Made by a program: the position numbers and the translations under genes. Below are positions 10,960 through 27,785 of a stretch of DNA of 64,000 nt, piece by piece. Each line of letters opens with the position of its first letter. Positions within the stretch are counted from its first letter, which is position 1. Source of the stretch: Trametes villosa (lineage: Eukaryota; Basidiomycota; Agaricomycetes; Polyporales; Polyporaceae); assembly GCA_002964805.2 (NCBI GenBank), contig PUDQ02000113.1, positions 248,001 to 312,000 on the forward strand, read 5' to 3'. Below the pieces are notes generated by a model that saw only the letters and a program-made list of their open reading frames with translations, ran no database searches and was not told where the DNA came from.

Positions 10960-13106
10960 TCATCTCGACTGTTGGAGGAGCTTGAGCAGCACCGCCCGCG
11001 CGTTTTGGGCCTTCGCCGTGCCGCGGCTGGCCTTCATGACATGGCCCATGATCTTGTTGACGACGTTCGCGTTCCCCCGCCGCACGGCGTCTGCCTCCGC
11101 AGGGAGTGCGGCGATCGCGTCGCGGCACCACTGCTCGAGTGACGCGCCGTCATCGGCGACAGCGACGAGGTGCAGATCCTCCGCGATCTTGGACGGCAGA
11201 TCCGGGGTGCGCGTGGTGAGTATGTGTCGCAGGATGGTCTTCCCCGACGTGCCTAGTGCCGCCGCCAACGGTGAGTACGGTATCGCCGCCGTGAATCTCA
11301 TGGGACTGTACACACCTGTCACCTTTTGGGTTTGCACGAGGTCGACAAGGTTTCCCATTTGCTCGGCGGAGATGGGGTTCTCCTTGAACGTCTCATGGCG
11401 GAATGCTAGCTGGCCAAGAAGCTCATGTGTAATCCTGTAAGGAAGTATCAAAGTATCAGACTCCGCACTCTGTCAGGAGGGATGTGCGAGTTCCTGACCA
11501 GTTTACAACCGCCTTTGGATCCCGCCCGCAAGAGACTTCGTCGAAGTAAGCCACGGCTCCGCGGCCAAGCTCGCCATCGTAACCGACTTCCCGGCCGGAG
11601 TCAACGTCCATTAAGACTTCGACGTCTCGTTCTGAGAGGCCTTGGCTCAACAGACGAGCGCGGGTGGCGTCTGGGAGCTCGTGCATCTTGCCACGGATGG
11701 CGTCAATATACTCCTGCACGCTATAGTGTGAGCATGGTCCCTAACGCATACTTCCAGGAACTAACCTTGTGCAGGAGGAGCGGCGGTATGTTCGGATCAG
11801 GCATGTACCTGTAGTCTGGCGCGTCTTCCTTGCTCCGCAGAGCAAATGTCTCCGCCTTCTCCTCGTCAAACCCGCGCGTCTCCTGGGAGACATGGGCGCC
11901 GGAGTCAAGGAGTGCAATTTGTCGGAAGGCTTCGCAGGCTATGCGCAATAAGAGCCGTCAGACGCCAGTGTCTGCATATAGTAGAGTAGGCGCGACGTAC
12001 TGATAGCCACCGTCATGTTCTTGACGCTGTTGAGGTTCTTAATCTCACAACGGGTGCCAGGAGGCCCGCCTATACGGTTCACGGACACATTGACGTCGCA
12101 GCGAAGTGAACCCTACAATGCAGAATTTAGGGAGCTCCACGGAAGTGAAGTAGGGTCCCTCGTACCTGTTCCATGTTACCGTCGCTGGAGCCTACAGACC
12201 GCAATAGCGCCTGCAGCGTCCGCACGTAGTTGGCCGCCTCCTCCGGTGAGCTGCCGTGCCAGGCGCCTCCCTTCAATTCGCCGAATGGGCGACAAGGTGT
12301 GGAATGGAACGCACCGCATGTCAGGCTCGGAGACAATCTCCATGAGGCCCATCCCGGCGCGGTTGAGGTCTATCGCCGTAAGACGGTTGCGCGGCAGGAA
12401 GGTGGACTTCCCTGTGTCCTGAGAGATGTAAAGGTGCCGAGACGGGGGTGCGCTATTGCCGGAACACTCACCTGCTCGAGCTGGACTTGCTTAATGCGCA
12501 CCGCAATATCGTCTTTCTCCAACCGCAGATGCCCGTTACGAGCGATGGGCGCTGCTTCTGTGTCAGGCTGAAGCTCCCATACGTGCCAAGTTAACACACC
12601 ATATTGTTGCGTGATTTGGTACCCGGAAGGGAGGTCTGCGTAGAAGTAGTGCTTCCTGTCGAACGCGGACCTTTGCTGAACCTCGGCGCCGAGGGCTATG
12701 GCGGTGCGGACCCCGAGTTCCACGCATCTTGGGTTCAGTCGCTGCGGTATATGCGAACTCAGCCTTCCGCAGGACGAGCGACTTCATGTGGACGCGTTAC
12801 AGGTAGGGTGCCCGGGAACGCCGCGTCAAACGCGGTGACATGCGTATTCGAAACTGTCGTTAGGTCAGAGGCCAGCGACTCTGTTCACTAGTGTCAGGGT
12901 GGCGGGTGCAGGGTGAGGTGAACGCTGTCTCTATGCTCACCAGAGAACAGTTTCCGACTGGACTTGATCTGCGCGTGCACCTCGATTCCCACCACAAGCT
13001 CCCAACCCGGCCACCTCGCGTCTTCCTGGTGTTTCCGGAGTGCATGCGCATAGCGAGCCTGTGCAGTGACACGCGTTAAGAGACGTGCCCTGCCATGGGC
13101 GAGCAT
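10960..13106 (-). CDS. PET112: Glutamyl-tRNA(Gln) amidotransferase subunit B, mitochondrial
   Basis: GatB is the subunit of the mitochondrial GatCAB/GatFAB transamidase that activates and amidates Glu-tRNA(Gln). Ten exons join in frame to 538 aa: 12941-13106, 12801-12880, 12472-12741, 12315-12418, 12166-12250, 12001-12112, 11766-11938, 11499-11713, 11316-11434, 10960-11252. Signatures in order are [76 protein letters not shown] and [12 protein letters not shown]. The C-terminal helical domain follows, with [15 protein letters not shown]. The first ~25 residues are Arg/Ala-rich and look like a mitochondrial presequence. I chose the ATG at 13104-13106 for that reason. An in-frame ATG at 13131-13133 adds nine residues. 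Confidence 0.95.
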
Positions 13107-13325
13107 ATGTGAGCAGTGGTCGAGTTCAAGCACGCTCTACTCGCATACGCAGGAGGCGCCCGTCCGTGCTGCCAGGAAGCGCCCATAGAACCGTCTCGGC
13201 ATATTCCGAGGTTAGACATGGCCGGCGCCGAGATCCCGACCTCTCACCTTCCTTGTCTTCCACGACTCTCTCTCGTCTGAGCCCATTCGCCGCTCACCTT
13301 ATCGCACACTGCACATACTCTCCTC
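13107..13325. promoter_or_regulatory. Compact bidirectional promoter, GatB / poly(A) polymerase A
   Basis: Only 219 bp separate the two divergent start codons, so both genes must share or overlap promoter elements. No TATA box is evident. Confidence 0.6.
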
Positions 13326-15862
<2,537 letters not shown>

Positions 15863-16374
15863 CCTACGCGTCTCTTCCGTTTTTCAGGTACCGTTGGTTA
15901 TCGTGAAGGACATCTTATGCTCCATGTGTTACCGGCTCATCTTCCAGCAGTACGTCTACCTTATTCACCCGCACCACACTCACCTAGCCATATGTACACT
16001 TCTTTCACTTCCGAGGTATTCGCTGGGTCGGGGCGCTCATTCAGGTTCTCGAGATACTTTAGTTTCCAGTCTAGTATAACCGTCTCTACACACGCCCCTG
16101 TATTCTAGCGCATCAATGATCAGATTTTCCATCATGTCTAGACCGGTGTGTGCCCATTTTCCGGCGCGGCGAGCAGCAATTGTGGCGGGGGGACAAAAGC
16201 GTGGTGGCGGGGGAGGACTGACGTCGGTCAGGTGGCGGCGTAATGTCGACTCGGGAGATGCCGACGGTCCTCCGAGCGAGGGCCTGCTCCGAGGTTCCGG
16301 TGTTTGTCAGTCGAACATACTCTCCCCCATCCCCCGCATCGCACCCCGCCGTTCTATCTGCAGCCTCAGATATA
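15863..16374. other. Spacer between the two poly(A) polymerase copies
   Basis: These 512 bp hold the 3' UTR of copy A and the promoter of copy B. No gene, inserted element or terminal repeat is visible, so the duplication carries no obvious trace of its mechanism. Confidence 0.55.
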
Positions 16375-19147
<2,773 letters not shown>

Positions 19148-19849
19148 CACCACCCTCTACCCTCCAAGGACTCCAGAATCTTGCCTGCAGCCTGGACGAC
19201 CGCAACTGCGCCACCTCAAGACATAGAGAAGACCCTTGGCTTTTGTCTGCTCGTACGATACATGGACGTCAGAGTTCGGATCGCACTGTTTGCCGCGGCC
19301 GTTGGTCTTGTCAGGTAACTTATACGGCTTTGCAACGTTCCAGGCTGCTGGCAGGTGCTTCTTCTCTGGATTTCCCTGAACCTACGCCGTACCTGCGTCT
19401 CCTCCTGTTTTCCCCGTGACATCCTTCGTTGAGCGACCCCCCACACTTGTATTTCCAGCTTGTCGAGTAGCAATGATGTATTGTACCTTGCATGCATACG
19501 TATATCGCACGTCCCCTGTACACTTTGCCGGCCGAACACAGCAAGGATCGAGCGAGAGGCCAAGCAGGGGTGATGCCACATATTGCCGAATTTGAGTCGA
19601 TCGGGGAGAGTATGGGCGCCTGTTCCAACGCTCTTGGACACCGCCGAGCGCGACGGCGACACCCAGCCGGACGGCCTCGCGTTTGCCTCGCTATCCCCCT
19701 TTCAGTCGCTCTTTTACCCCCACCCTCCTTTCTCTCGCCTGTTCTCTGCCTGGGTCCGTCGCCACGCTCGCCGCCGAGCTCAGCATCACTCCTGCCCGCC
19801 TGGCACGACTTCCGGAATCCGGACGACGCGCCGAAGACCTCTCGCGGAA
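19148..19849. other. Intergenic region between poly(A) polymerase B and beta-helix gene
   Basis: About 700 bp holding the 3' UTR of copy B and the promoter of the next + strand gene. A pyrimidine-rich run on the + strand (about 19690-19745) lies just upstream of that gene, as is common near fungal transcription starts. No further gene is supported. Confidence 0.5.
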
Positions 19850-21673
19850 ATGGCGTCTCGCTCGCTCTTCTTGGCCGCCCTGCTGCTCGTTTCGGCGGTG
19901 CAAGGAACCCTGGAGCATCGAAGGGGTGTCTTCCAGCACAGGCGGTCCGTATCGGGTCTGCCGGTGTACGCAGATAGACTGTTCTCCGAGTACGTACCTC
20001 CTCGCGCCCGAAGCTCGACAATCAACCAATTCAAAGCGAAATAGACCACCGCCCGCGCTGCATGCGCGCGCGGACTGCGAGCCTGCCGACCCGCTGAACA
20101 CGCTCACAGACCGCCTCAACACCCTGCTCAACTCCTCCGGCGCCGGATATGTCCTCCCGCTGTGCCCGGGCGTGCAGTACTTCATCCAGGCCCCGATCCT
20201 GTTCGCCGCCCGGGACCAGGAGATCAGCACGGTCGGCTACCCGACCGACGACAGCCGCGCGACGCTCGTCGTCGCTGGCCCGGTGGCGAACGGCCAGGGC
20301 CACACCACCGCAGTGGATGGGACCTGTCAGAACTGCAGCGGCGTGAAGCTGCGCAACATCCAGGTCCGCAGAGGCGCAATCTTCCTCCTCTTGCGGGGCC
20401 AGCTCGTCTAACCTTGTCTCTTAATTTGCATGGATAGATCAACGGCACGCGCGCGGGGGCGTCGCCGACGAACGGGGGCGCGAACATCGAGATGGGCGGC
20501 TCGAACGCGAACCAGCTGATCGAGCACGTCCGCTCGTTCGACCCGCGCAGCTGGTCGTGTCTGCACATCGCCGAGGGCGCGTTCTCCTGCAACAATGTCA
20601 CGGTGCAGAACAACGACATCGGCCCGTGCGGGTCTGATGCGTTCCAGGAGTGGGCGGACGGCATCAGTGTCAGTTGCCAGAACAGCCTGGTCCGGAATAA
20701 CATGGTTAACAACCCGACGGTGAGGAGGCCTCCGGCATTAGTTGCCTTGGGATCGCGCTCATGCTCTGCTAGGACGGAGGTATCGTTCTGTTTGGCGCGC
20801 CCGGGACGCTGGTGGAGAATAATACCATATGGGTCGAGACCGTATGTTACCGCCCATGTTCCAGGTCGGAAACTCGTTCTGACGGGACGCCATAGATGAC
20901 GCTTCTTGGAGGAATTAATTTGGTGGACTACGACCCCTGGAACGGCAACTACACGAATACCATCGTGCGCGACAACACGATCCGAGGCGGCTTCGCAACT
21001 GAGACCCCAGAGGGGACCGAGACGAAAGGCGTCAACGCGGAAGACGCGATTATCAAGTAAGCTACCCCTTCTTCTGCGGGCTCAACGTTCTCTAACTCCG
21101 AATAGAATTGGCATCGCTATTGGCCCCCGGACATGGTTTGGAGACCGCTACTTCAACAACGTCAGCCAGTCGGGAACCGTCCTGAATAACCAGTTGACGG
21201 GCGCATTCGGCTACGGCATGGCCATCTCATCCGCCACAAATTTCACCGTTCAGGGGAACATCCTAGTCGGCAACACGTCCTTCATCGGCTCGAATGGCCC
21301 GAACTGCAGCACCACAGACATCACCCCCACCCCTGCGCCGTTCGTCCAGGACCAAACCACAGTGACGGGGTCCAGCATCCAAGACGGCTTCCAGCACATC
21401 CCCGACGGCGACAGCCTGACCTGCATCATGCCACCCGACGGAGGCGACTACTGGCCGTTCGGCGGCAACCCATCGTCGGGCAGCGGCAATGGCACCTCAC
21501 CATCGTCGCCGACGTCCTCCGATGGCGCCGCCTCCCACAGCGGCCTCTCGGGCGGCGCCAAGGCCGGCATCGCGATCGGTGTCATTCTCGGCGTGGCCGC
21601 TCTAGCCGTCGCCACATACTACGTCCGCAACTGGGCGGTCCGACGCGCCAGAGCGTCCGGAAGCCGCTACTGA
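19850..21673 (+). CDS. Secreted/type I membrane protein with right-handed beta-helix domain
   Basis: Six exons (19850-19989, 20045-20363, 20438-20719, 20773-20841, 20896-21056, 21106-21673) give 512 aa. An N-terminal signal peptide (SLFLAALLLVSAVQG) is followed by repeated short Asn-rich turns such as NNVTVQNNDIGPCGS, SLVRNNMVNNPT, TLVENNTIW and VLNNQLTGAFGYGMAIS. This is the pattern of parallel right-handed beta-helix proteins (the pectate-lyase/polygalacturonase-like superfamily). A Gly/Ser-rich linker and one hydrophobic helix (AGIAIGVILGVAALAVATYYV, split here for length: AGIAIGVILGV then AALAVATYYV) precede a short basic tail. This predicts a cell-surface protein anchored by its C-terminus. 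Several N-glycosylation sequons are visible. I see no catalytic signature that assigns a substrate. Confidence 0.85.
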
Positions 21674-24000
21674 TAGACTCTGGCAGACGATTTTTATTTC
21701 TTGGTTTCCATTGTTTATGGTCTAGACGTTCCCGGCAGCGATATATCCTACTCCGTTCCCCGTTCCGCACCCAGACTTTGCGTAGATTACTGACATACTT
21801 GGTCACAGACTAACGGTGTAGCAGTTCACTGTGTTCGCCCCTACCTACTACCTACCATGTCAACATTGCTAGAGAGCTGTACGTGTACTGCACAAGCTAT
21901 TTGATACATTACCGTCTTCGTCATATACAACTAGATTGGTCGGTAACATCCCCCACGGAGTGAGGCACTAGTGCTCAGCTGCGAACATGTTTTGCGCCTC
22001 TTACATCCGTCATGCTAGCCAACCTTTGTGGCGTGCCAATATGATTGAACATGAGCATTTTCACCGCTTTCATCCATTGCACAGATAGCCATCTTCGGAG
22101 GGCCATCTTCGGAGGGCTGGGCAAAGTATGTTGACCTTCTAGTGTCGCAGTACTCGGGCTTAGACGCATTCGCGCTCAGGCGCACGGACGAGGCGTCAAG
22201 TACATATCTCGATGCAGGATTCTGGTTGGTACTTGCACAGCTCCGAGTTCCAGCAGGAAGCTCGACGGCGTTTACCACGCCCAGCCATACCATTCGTACT
22301 GCGGCTTTTAGTGCTACACGCCTCGTTAATGAAAGACATGGTCCGGTTTTCCACGGACCTGGACCTGAACCTGAACGCCTTACTCCCAGGCGCTCCGTTG
22401 TCATTCGGACGTCCATCGTCTTCGCCACTAGTAGCCCCTGGACCCCACCTCCAGGCCACACGTTTAGGCCAACGAAGTTTCGAGGTGCGAAGCCATCCTG
22501 AGCATCCTCCCGCGTCAGCGCAACGAGCGCGCAATCGCTACCGCCTCACATCGCGGATGCTGTCTAGCTATATTGAACACCGCGTTATTGCAGGCGCGGG
22601 TGGATCTCTGTGTGTCTTCCTCCGGGATCGCGTAAGATTCGGCGGCCCCTCCGCGATTCTGCAGGACCCCGGCGAGCTACTTATTATGCGCATCCGCTCG
22701 CCTCGCACGGCGCGCCTGCGGGCATCGTTTCGTCCGGGCCTTCCATCCTGATTGGCCGAAGCGCGAAGCCAGGGCTTGCTCCCCTGCTGCCCCAGTCCGC
22801 TCCCAGGGGCTGCTGGACCGCCTGCGGCCACCATGAGGCGGCCGAAGAAGACGATGAGAACGGGCGGGGCGATGAGTAGGCGATAAGCCGGTCTTCCTCC
22901 GCGGCGTAGTGTGGCGAGCTGCGACGGCGATATCTGTGTAGGACCGCCCTGCAGGATCTCGCCGTCCGCGTTAGGAGCTAGCAATGGGTGGTGTGAGCGG
23001 GGCCCACGGCGACGGGTGCCGTCGCACACCGTTTGGTACCCATCAGGATCAGGCGAATGCGCATGCGGCCGTGGGCGATGGGAGCGTGTAGCGGGAGAAC
23101 GGCGGCACGCACTAGGTTCTGTCAGCCACCGTGATGGGGGAGTTGTGTGGAAGGACACCCACTGCATCGCCCCCGGCGTATCTCGTGTTGCAGCCCCCTG
23201 GGCTCGCCTCCTGTGCCGCCATTTGCTCCCGGGGCAGGCGCATGCACGCTCCGTGGGGCCGCTGCGATAGTCCGAGCCAGGATTAGTACGGTGCGGCTGA
23301 ATGGCAGGCGAATGCCGCTCCTTCTGAGCAGCGTTCCAAGCGTGGCTGAGAAGTGAAGATGGCACCGCCTCTGCCATTTGCGTCCACTCCGCTCGGTGGT
23401 CCGTGAGGATGGCTCTCAGGCTGTTGGCCAGGTCCCAAGGTTCGCTCAAGGGTCGACGCCGTGTGTGACACCGTCTGGATGGCGAGTAGGTTCTGCGATT
23501 CATTCTCCGAAGCCATTCTTAATGCGCAGGGCGTATGCCCTTCCCAGACGAGCATCCGGAGTGCGGGCACCCCTGCGATCACGTACATGTCAGAGAGAAC
23601 GCGCGGTAGCGGTGGCGAGATTGGACGCATTGCTTCGTGAAGAGACGGGACGGGTGTCATGGGCGCCGCCTTCTGTCTCTCCCACAGGACGTCTGGCGCC
23701 ATACCATACAGACGCCATAGAAGCCGAAGGCAAGCTCGAGCTGCATTATAGCCATCAGCCATATGATTTAGTTCGCGGGATGACATACGATGCAATATCG
23801 ATTGTAATCTGTGGAGAGCATAGAAGTACACGCAGTGGACGGTGGAGGGTTGCCTTGTAGACACGCCTCACGATATCAACAGGGAAGCTGTGCCCTGACT
23901 GTCAGTTTTAGTGCGCACTTCTGTAAAGGTACAACTTACTCACCTACGACACATCCATCGGCAGCTTGTCGGGAACTGTGGCGCCTCGTACCAGCTCACG
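21674..24000. other. Gene-poor 2.3-kb stretch with ambiguous open frames
   Basis: Between the beta-helix gene and the 3' end of Ist3. Long open frames overlap on the minus strand (22568-23503 and 23283-23864, different frames) and on the plus strand (23378-23860). The minus frames contain one hydrophobic stretch (RLLIAPPVLIVFFGRLM), but none matches a family I know and I could not join them by a credible intron. It may hold a diverged or decayed gene, or nothing. Confidence 0.35.
22089..22116. repeat. Perfect 14-bp tandem duplication
   Basis: The unit ccatcttcggaggg occurs twice, back to back (22089-22102 and 22103-22116). It looks like a simple slippage duplication in noncoding DNA. Confidence 0.8.
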
Positions 24001-25210
24001 TCAGTCGAACCCCCGCCGTGTCCTCGGAGGGGCGTCATCGTCAAAGCGAGACCTCCGCCGGTCGGAGTTGTCGTGACGCACGTCTCGCCTATCGTCTTCG
24101 TACGGCTTCGAGCGGGAGGAATGGTAGTCTGCCATAGGACTGCGAGAGCGTCTTGGAGGGGTACGGCTGCGGTGCCGTCTGACTGGCGAACGGTCGCGCG
24201 AGCGGCTCCGTCGGGTTGGAGAGTGACGACCATGACGGTCTTCGCTGTCTTGTCTGCGAACCGGGGTCCTGCTGCGCGACCTCCTAGGCGACTCGGACCT
24301 TCGTCTTGCGCCTAGTCCTCCGAGCGAATTCAGCAACTCCTCTGCGGCCCTTATTCCTGCCGACTTTGTCTTCTCCTTCCGGAGTCGTTTACGTTCCTTC
24401 CGCGCCTGCCGTTCCTCTGGGGTCTCGTCCTTGTGCTTGCGTTTCGACTTGGACTTCTTGCCCTTCTTCGCCGCTTTCTCCTCCTTCCGTTTGGCTATCA
24501 GGTAGTCCCGCATCGGGTCCTCGGGGTCTATCTCGGGCCCAGAGTCGTCCGAGGACTCAGAGGCTGCTTCCTCGTCTAACGGAGATTAAGATGCCGTTAG
24601 CATCTGCGTAGCGTGCGTAGAAGGGAAAACCAACCTATGAGCATAGTCGGCTTGGCGTTAAGACTCTGCTCCTCGCGGTCGTGCAGCTCCCCATCCTCGC
24701 CCTTCTCCTTCGGCTGCTTGTAATTCTTGACGTGGTCGACGCGGATGGTCCTGTCTAGGACCTTGGCCCCGTTCAGATTGTCTACCGCCAGAACAGTCGA
24801 CCGTTGGTCCTCATACATTACGAAGGCGAAGCCCTTCTGCTTGCCCGTCTCCTTGTCGCGAGGCATGTTTACGTCCATAATCTCGCCGTACCTGTGTGGT
24901 TCGCTAAGACAGGGGATAACTATAGGACACAGAGAGACGTACTGCGAGAATATGGTGATCACATCACCCTCCGTCAGATCCCGGTGTAGTCCTCCAACAA
25001 ATATGTATGCGGAATCTTCACAACGCGTCTGAGTACGCGTTACTTGACACAGTATATGGACATAGCATACCCTTGTAGTCGTCATGCCAGGAGCCCTTGA
25101 TGTCAAGGTCAAGCTCGCGGTCGTTGATCTTGTTTATCTCCTTCACGACGCTACGCATACAGAGTCAATCACTAATGCTACAGACCGTGCAGAGGGTGCA
25201 CTTACTTCAT
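24001..25210 (-). CDS. U2 snRNP / RES-complex RRM protein, Ist3/Snu17/RBMX2 family
   Basis: Homologue of yeast Ist3 (Snu17) and human RBMX2, an RRM protein of the RES complex that helps activate the spliceosome. Five exons give 329 aa: 25206-25210, 25071-25150, 24943-25015, 24635-24891, 24001-24575. The first exon codes only ATG AA, five nucleotides, before a good GTAAGT donor. The second starts [16 protein letters not shown] with the conserved SWHDDYK, the family N-terminus. The RRM carries RNP2 (AYIFVGGL) and RNP1 (KGFAFVMYE), then [14 protein letters not shown] and [15 protein letters not shown]. The C-terminal half is Lys-rich, then an RS-type tail with many SRSR/RRSRS repeats. It is transcribed divergently from eIF3d. 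Confidence 0.92.
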
Positions 25211-25362
25211 GGTTGTGGTCGCGGCTTGAGGAGCGCTGCATATGAGACGCGCCGCCACATGCGCGCCTACCCCGCGGGCGCCTGATCACAATTGAATGCT
25301 ACAGTGGGCGCCTACGAAATTTTGTGTATCTGGTCTGTACGCTCACCGACGAGGTCCACAAA
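25211..25362. promoter_or_regulatory. Very short bidirectional promoter, Ist3 / eIF3d
   Basis: Only 152 bp lie between two divergent start codons of housekeeping RNA/translation genes. Both transcription starts and the 5' leaders must fit here, which suggests shared elements and co-expression. Confidence 0.65.
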
Positions 25363-27740
25363 ATGTCCTCCTTCTCGCTCCCGCAGATCAACGACAACCC
25401 GGAGGGCGGATGGGGCCCGTCGACCTCCAACCTGCCGTCGCAGTTCAAATTCAAGGACATCCCCTACGCCCCCTACTCAAAATCTGACAAGCTCGGCCGT
25501 TTCGCCGACTGGAACGATCTCTCTGGCGGTGACAATCGCCCGACCAACCTCGGTCTGTCTGCGCAGTCGAATGCGCGTTCTGGAGGCCAGGGCCGTGGCA
25601 GACGCGATGGCCAGCAGGCGTTCGGCAGCGGGACCGCGAGCGCGTTCGCGTACTTCCACGCGGAGGACGAGTCCAGTTTCTCGCTGGTCGACAACAAGAC
25701 TGGTGCTGCCCGCAGGGGAGGCGCGATGACTCGCGGAGGCTCTCGTGGTCGTGGCGGCAACAACTACAACAGGGGCGGTGGTCAGCGGGGCGGCCGTGGA
25801 GGCTTCAGTGGCGGACGCGGTGGAGGTCAGCGCGGCGGAAGGAGAGGTTGGAGAGACTGGGAGAAGGTGCGTCGGAGAACACTTCAGTTTGCCATATTGC
25901 AAAGTCCTAATTCCTGTATTAGAACGGCCGCACGCGGGAGTCCTCCGTGGCCATCTCGCCTGACTGGGCTATGCTCGAGGAGGTTGAGTTCCATCGTCTT
26001 GCCAAGCTCCGTCTTGAGGTCGACGAGCCTGAGGACCTGTATGTTCACCTATTGGCCATATTTTTAGGTGTTCTAACCGTTCTCTTGTAGCGACACTTAC
26101 GGCAAGGTGTTCCCGTACGACAAGACTTACGATCGTATCACGACGAAGTCGGAGAAGCCCCTCCAATTGCTTGATCGTATCAAGTACAACCCCACGACGT
26201 CAGACGATCCGGTTATCCAGGAGGTATGTCAGCAAAGTTAAAACCGTCTGAATCGCTTACTTACCGTACAATTCAGCTCGCCGCCAAGGATACCGCAACG
26301 ATCTATACGACGGATGTCATTCTCAGTGTGCTCATGTGTGCACCAAGGTCGGTGTACCCCTGGGACATTGTCGTTGTTCGCGAGGGCAACAAGCTGTTCT
26401 TCGACAAGCGCGACGGCGGTCCTTTCGACACCGTGACTGTCAACGAGAACGCAGCGGACCCTCCTCAGGATCCTACCGCTCCCAACCCCAACAACCCTAA
26501 CGAAAAGGTTGTGGTTCCGGAGACCCCTACCATCAACACTGCGACTTCTTTGTCTCTTGAGGCTACCTACATCAACCAGAACTTCATGTTCCAGACGGTC
26601 ACGGAGAACCCCCCTCCCCCGGCTGTGGACTTCTCGAAGCCCAACCCCTTCTACGGCCCCGACGAGACTGAACCTCTTGCATCTTGCGGCTACCGCTACC
26701 GCGTCTTCGATCTCGGTATCACCGAGGACGAAGATGTGCGGTTGTGTGTCCGCACGGAAGTCGACGCCTACTTCCCGGGGCAGGGCAACCCCACCGCTGG
26801 CCAGGGGCTCGTCACTGTCCGCGCTTTGAACGAGTTCGACCCCCGCTCGGCAGGAGCTGGCGGTGCGCCTGACTGGCGGACCAAGCTCGACTCTCAGCGT
26901 GGTGCCGTCATGGCCACTGAGATGAAGAACAACAGCTGCAAGCTCGCCAAGTGGACCGTGCAGAGTGTGCTCGCCGGCGCGGACCTCTTGAAAATAGGGT
27001 ACGTTTATTCATACCTCGCTTCCACTTCCCTGGGGCGGGCCTGGCGCAGTGTTGGCCCGGGTTATCTCACTGTGCGGTCGCTTATGGCATTTTTACCGCT
27101 CTTCTAGGTTCATCTCTCGCGTGAACCCGCGCGACAACACTCGCCATGTCATCCTGAGCACGACATCCACGCGCCCAGCGGACTTTGCGGCGCAGCTGAA
27201 CGTGTCGCTTGCGAACGGTTGGGGTATCGTCCGGACCGTGGCCGACATGTGCATGAAGCAGCCCGAGGGCAAGTACGTCCTGGTCAAGGACCCGAACAAG
27301 GTACGCGATCCTTCTTGCTGTGACTATTCGCGGAGTTTGCGTGCGGCCAGGCCCAACACACTACGCCTGCGATCACATACGGAAGCAGCCTCACGTCATT
27401 TGATCAATGTCGCCGTCGGCGGCGTCGAGCGTCCGTCCGTAGAGCGACTGTATGGTTCGCCCGCATCAGCCCTGGCATTTCATAGAACCATTCGTGGACA
27501 TGGTTTCGATGGGATACCGGTATGGCTTAGGCGGATCGTCGCGCCAAGGTCTCGCGGGATCCTGGCCGCATCGTTATCTCCATTGTGTCGCGTCTCGGGA
27601 TGATGACAAGTCGGTGGCTGACACGGATGTTTTTTCCACAGCCTGTGCTGCGTCTGTACGCCGTTCCGGCGAACGCGTTCACCGCCGAGGACGAGGAGGA
27701 CGAGGGCGGTTTCGACGGCGAGGATGGCGACGCTGCGTAG
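25363..27740 (+). CDS. eIF3d: Eukaryotic translation initiation factor 3 subunit D
   Basis: eIF3d (Moe1 in fission yeast) is the eIF3 subunit with a cap-binding-like fold that contacts mRNA and the ribosome. Six exons (25363-25866, 25923-26038, 26091-26223, 26277-26998, 27108-27300, 27642-27740) give 588 aa. The start [15 protein letters not shown] and [17 protein letters not shown] are conserved. An RGG-rich segment occupies about residues 115-165. [48 protein letters not shown] and the C-terminal [16 protein letters not shown] and [12 protein letters not shown] confirm the family. The last intron is 341 nt, several times the local norm. Confidence 0.96.
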
Positions 27741-27785
27741 TCTCTTTTGGTGTGCCTGTAACATGCTCAACTCACGGCTGTATTT

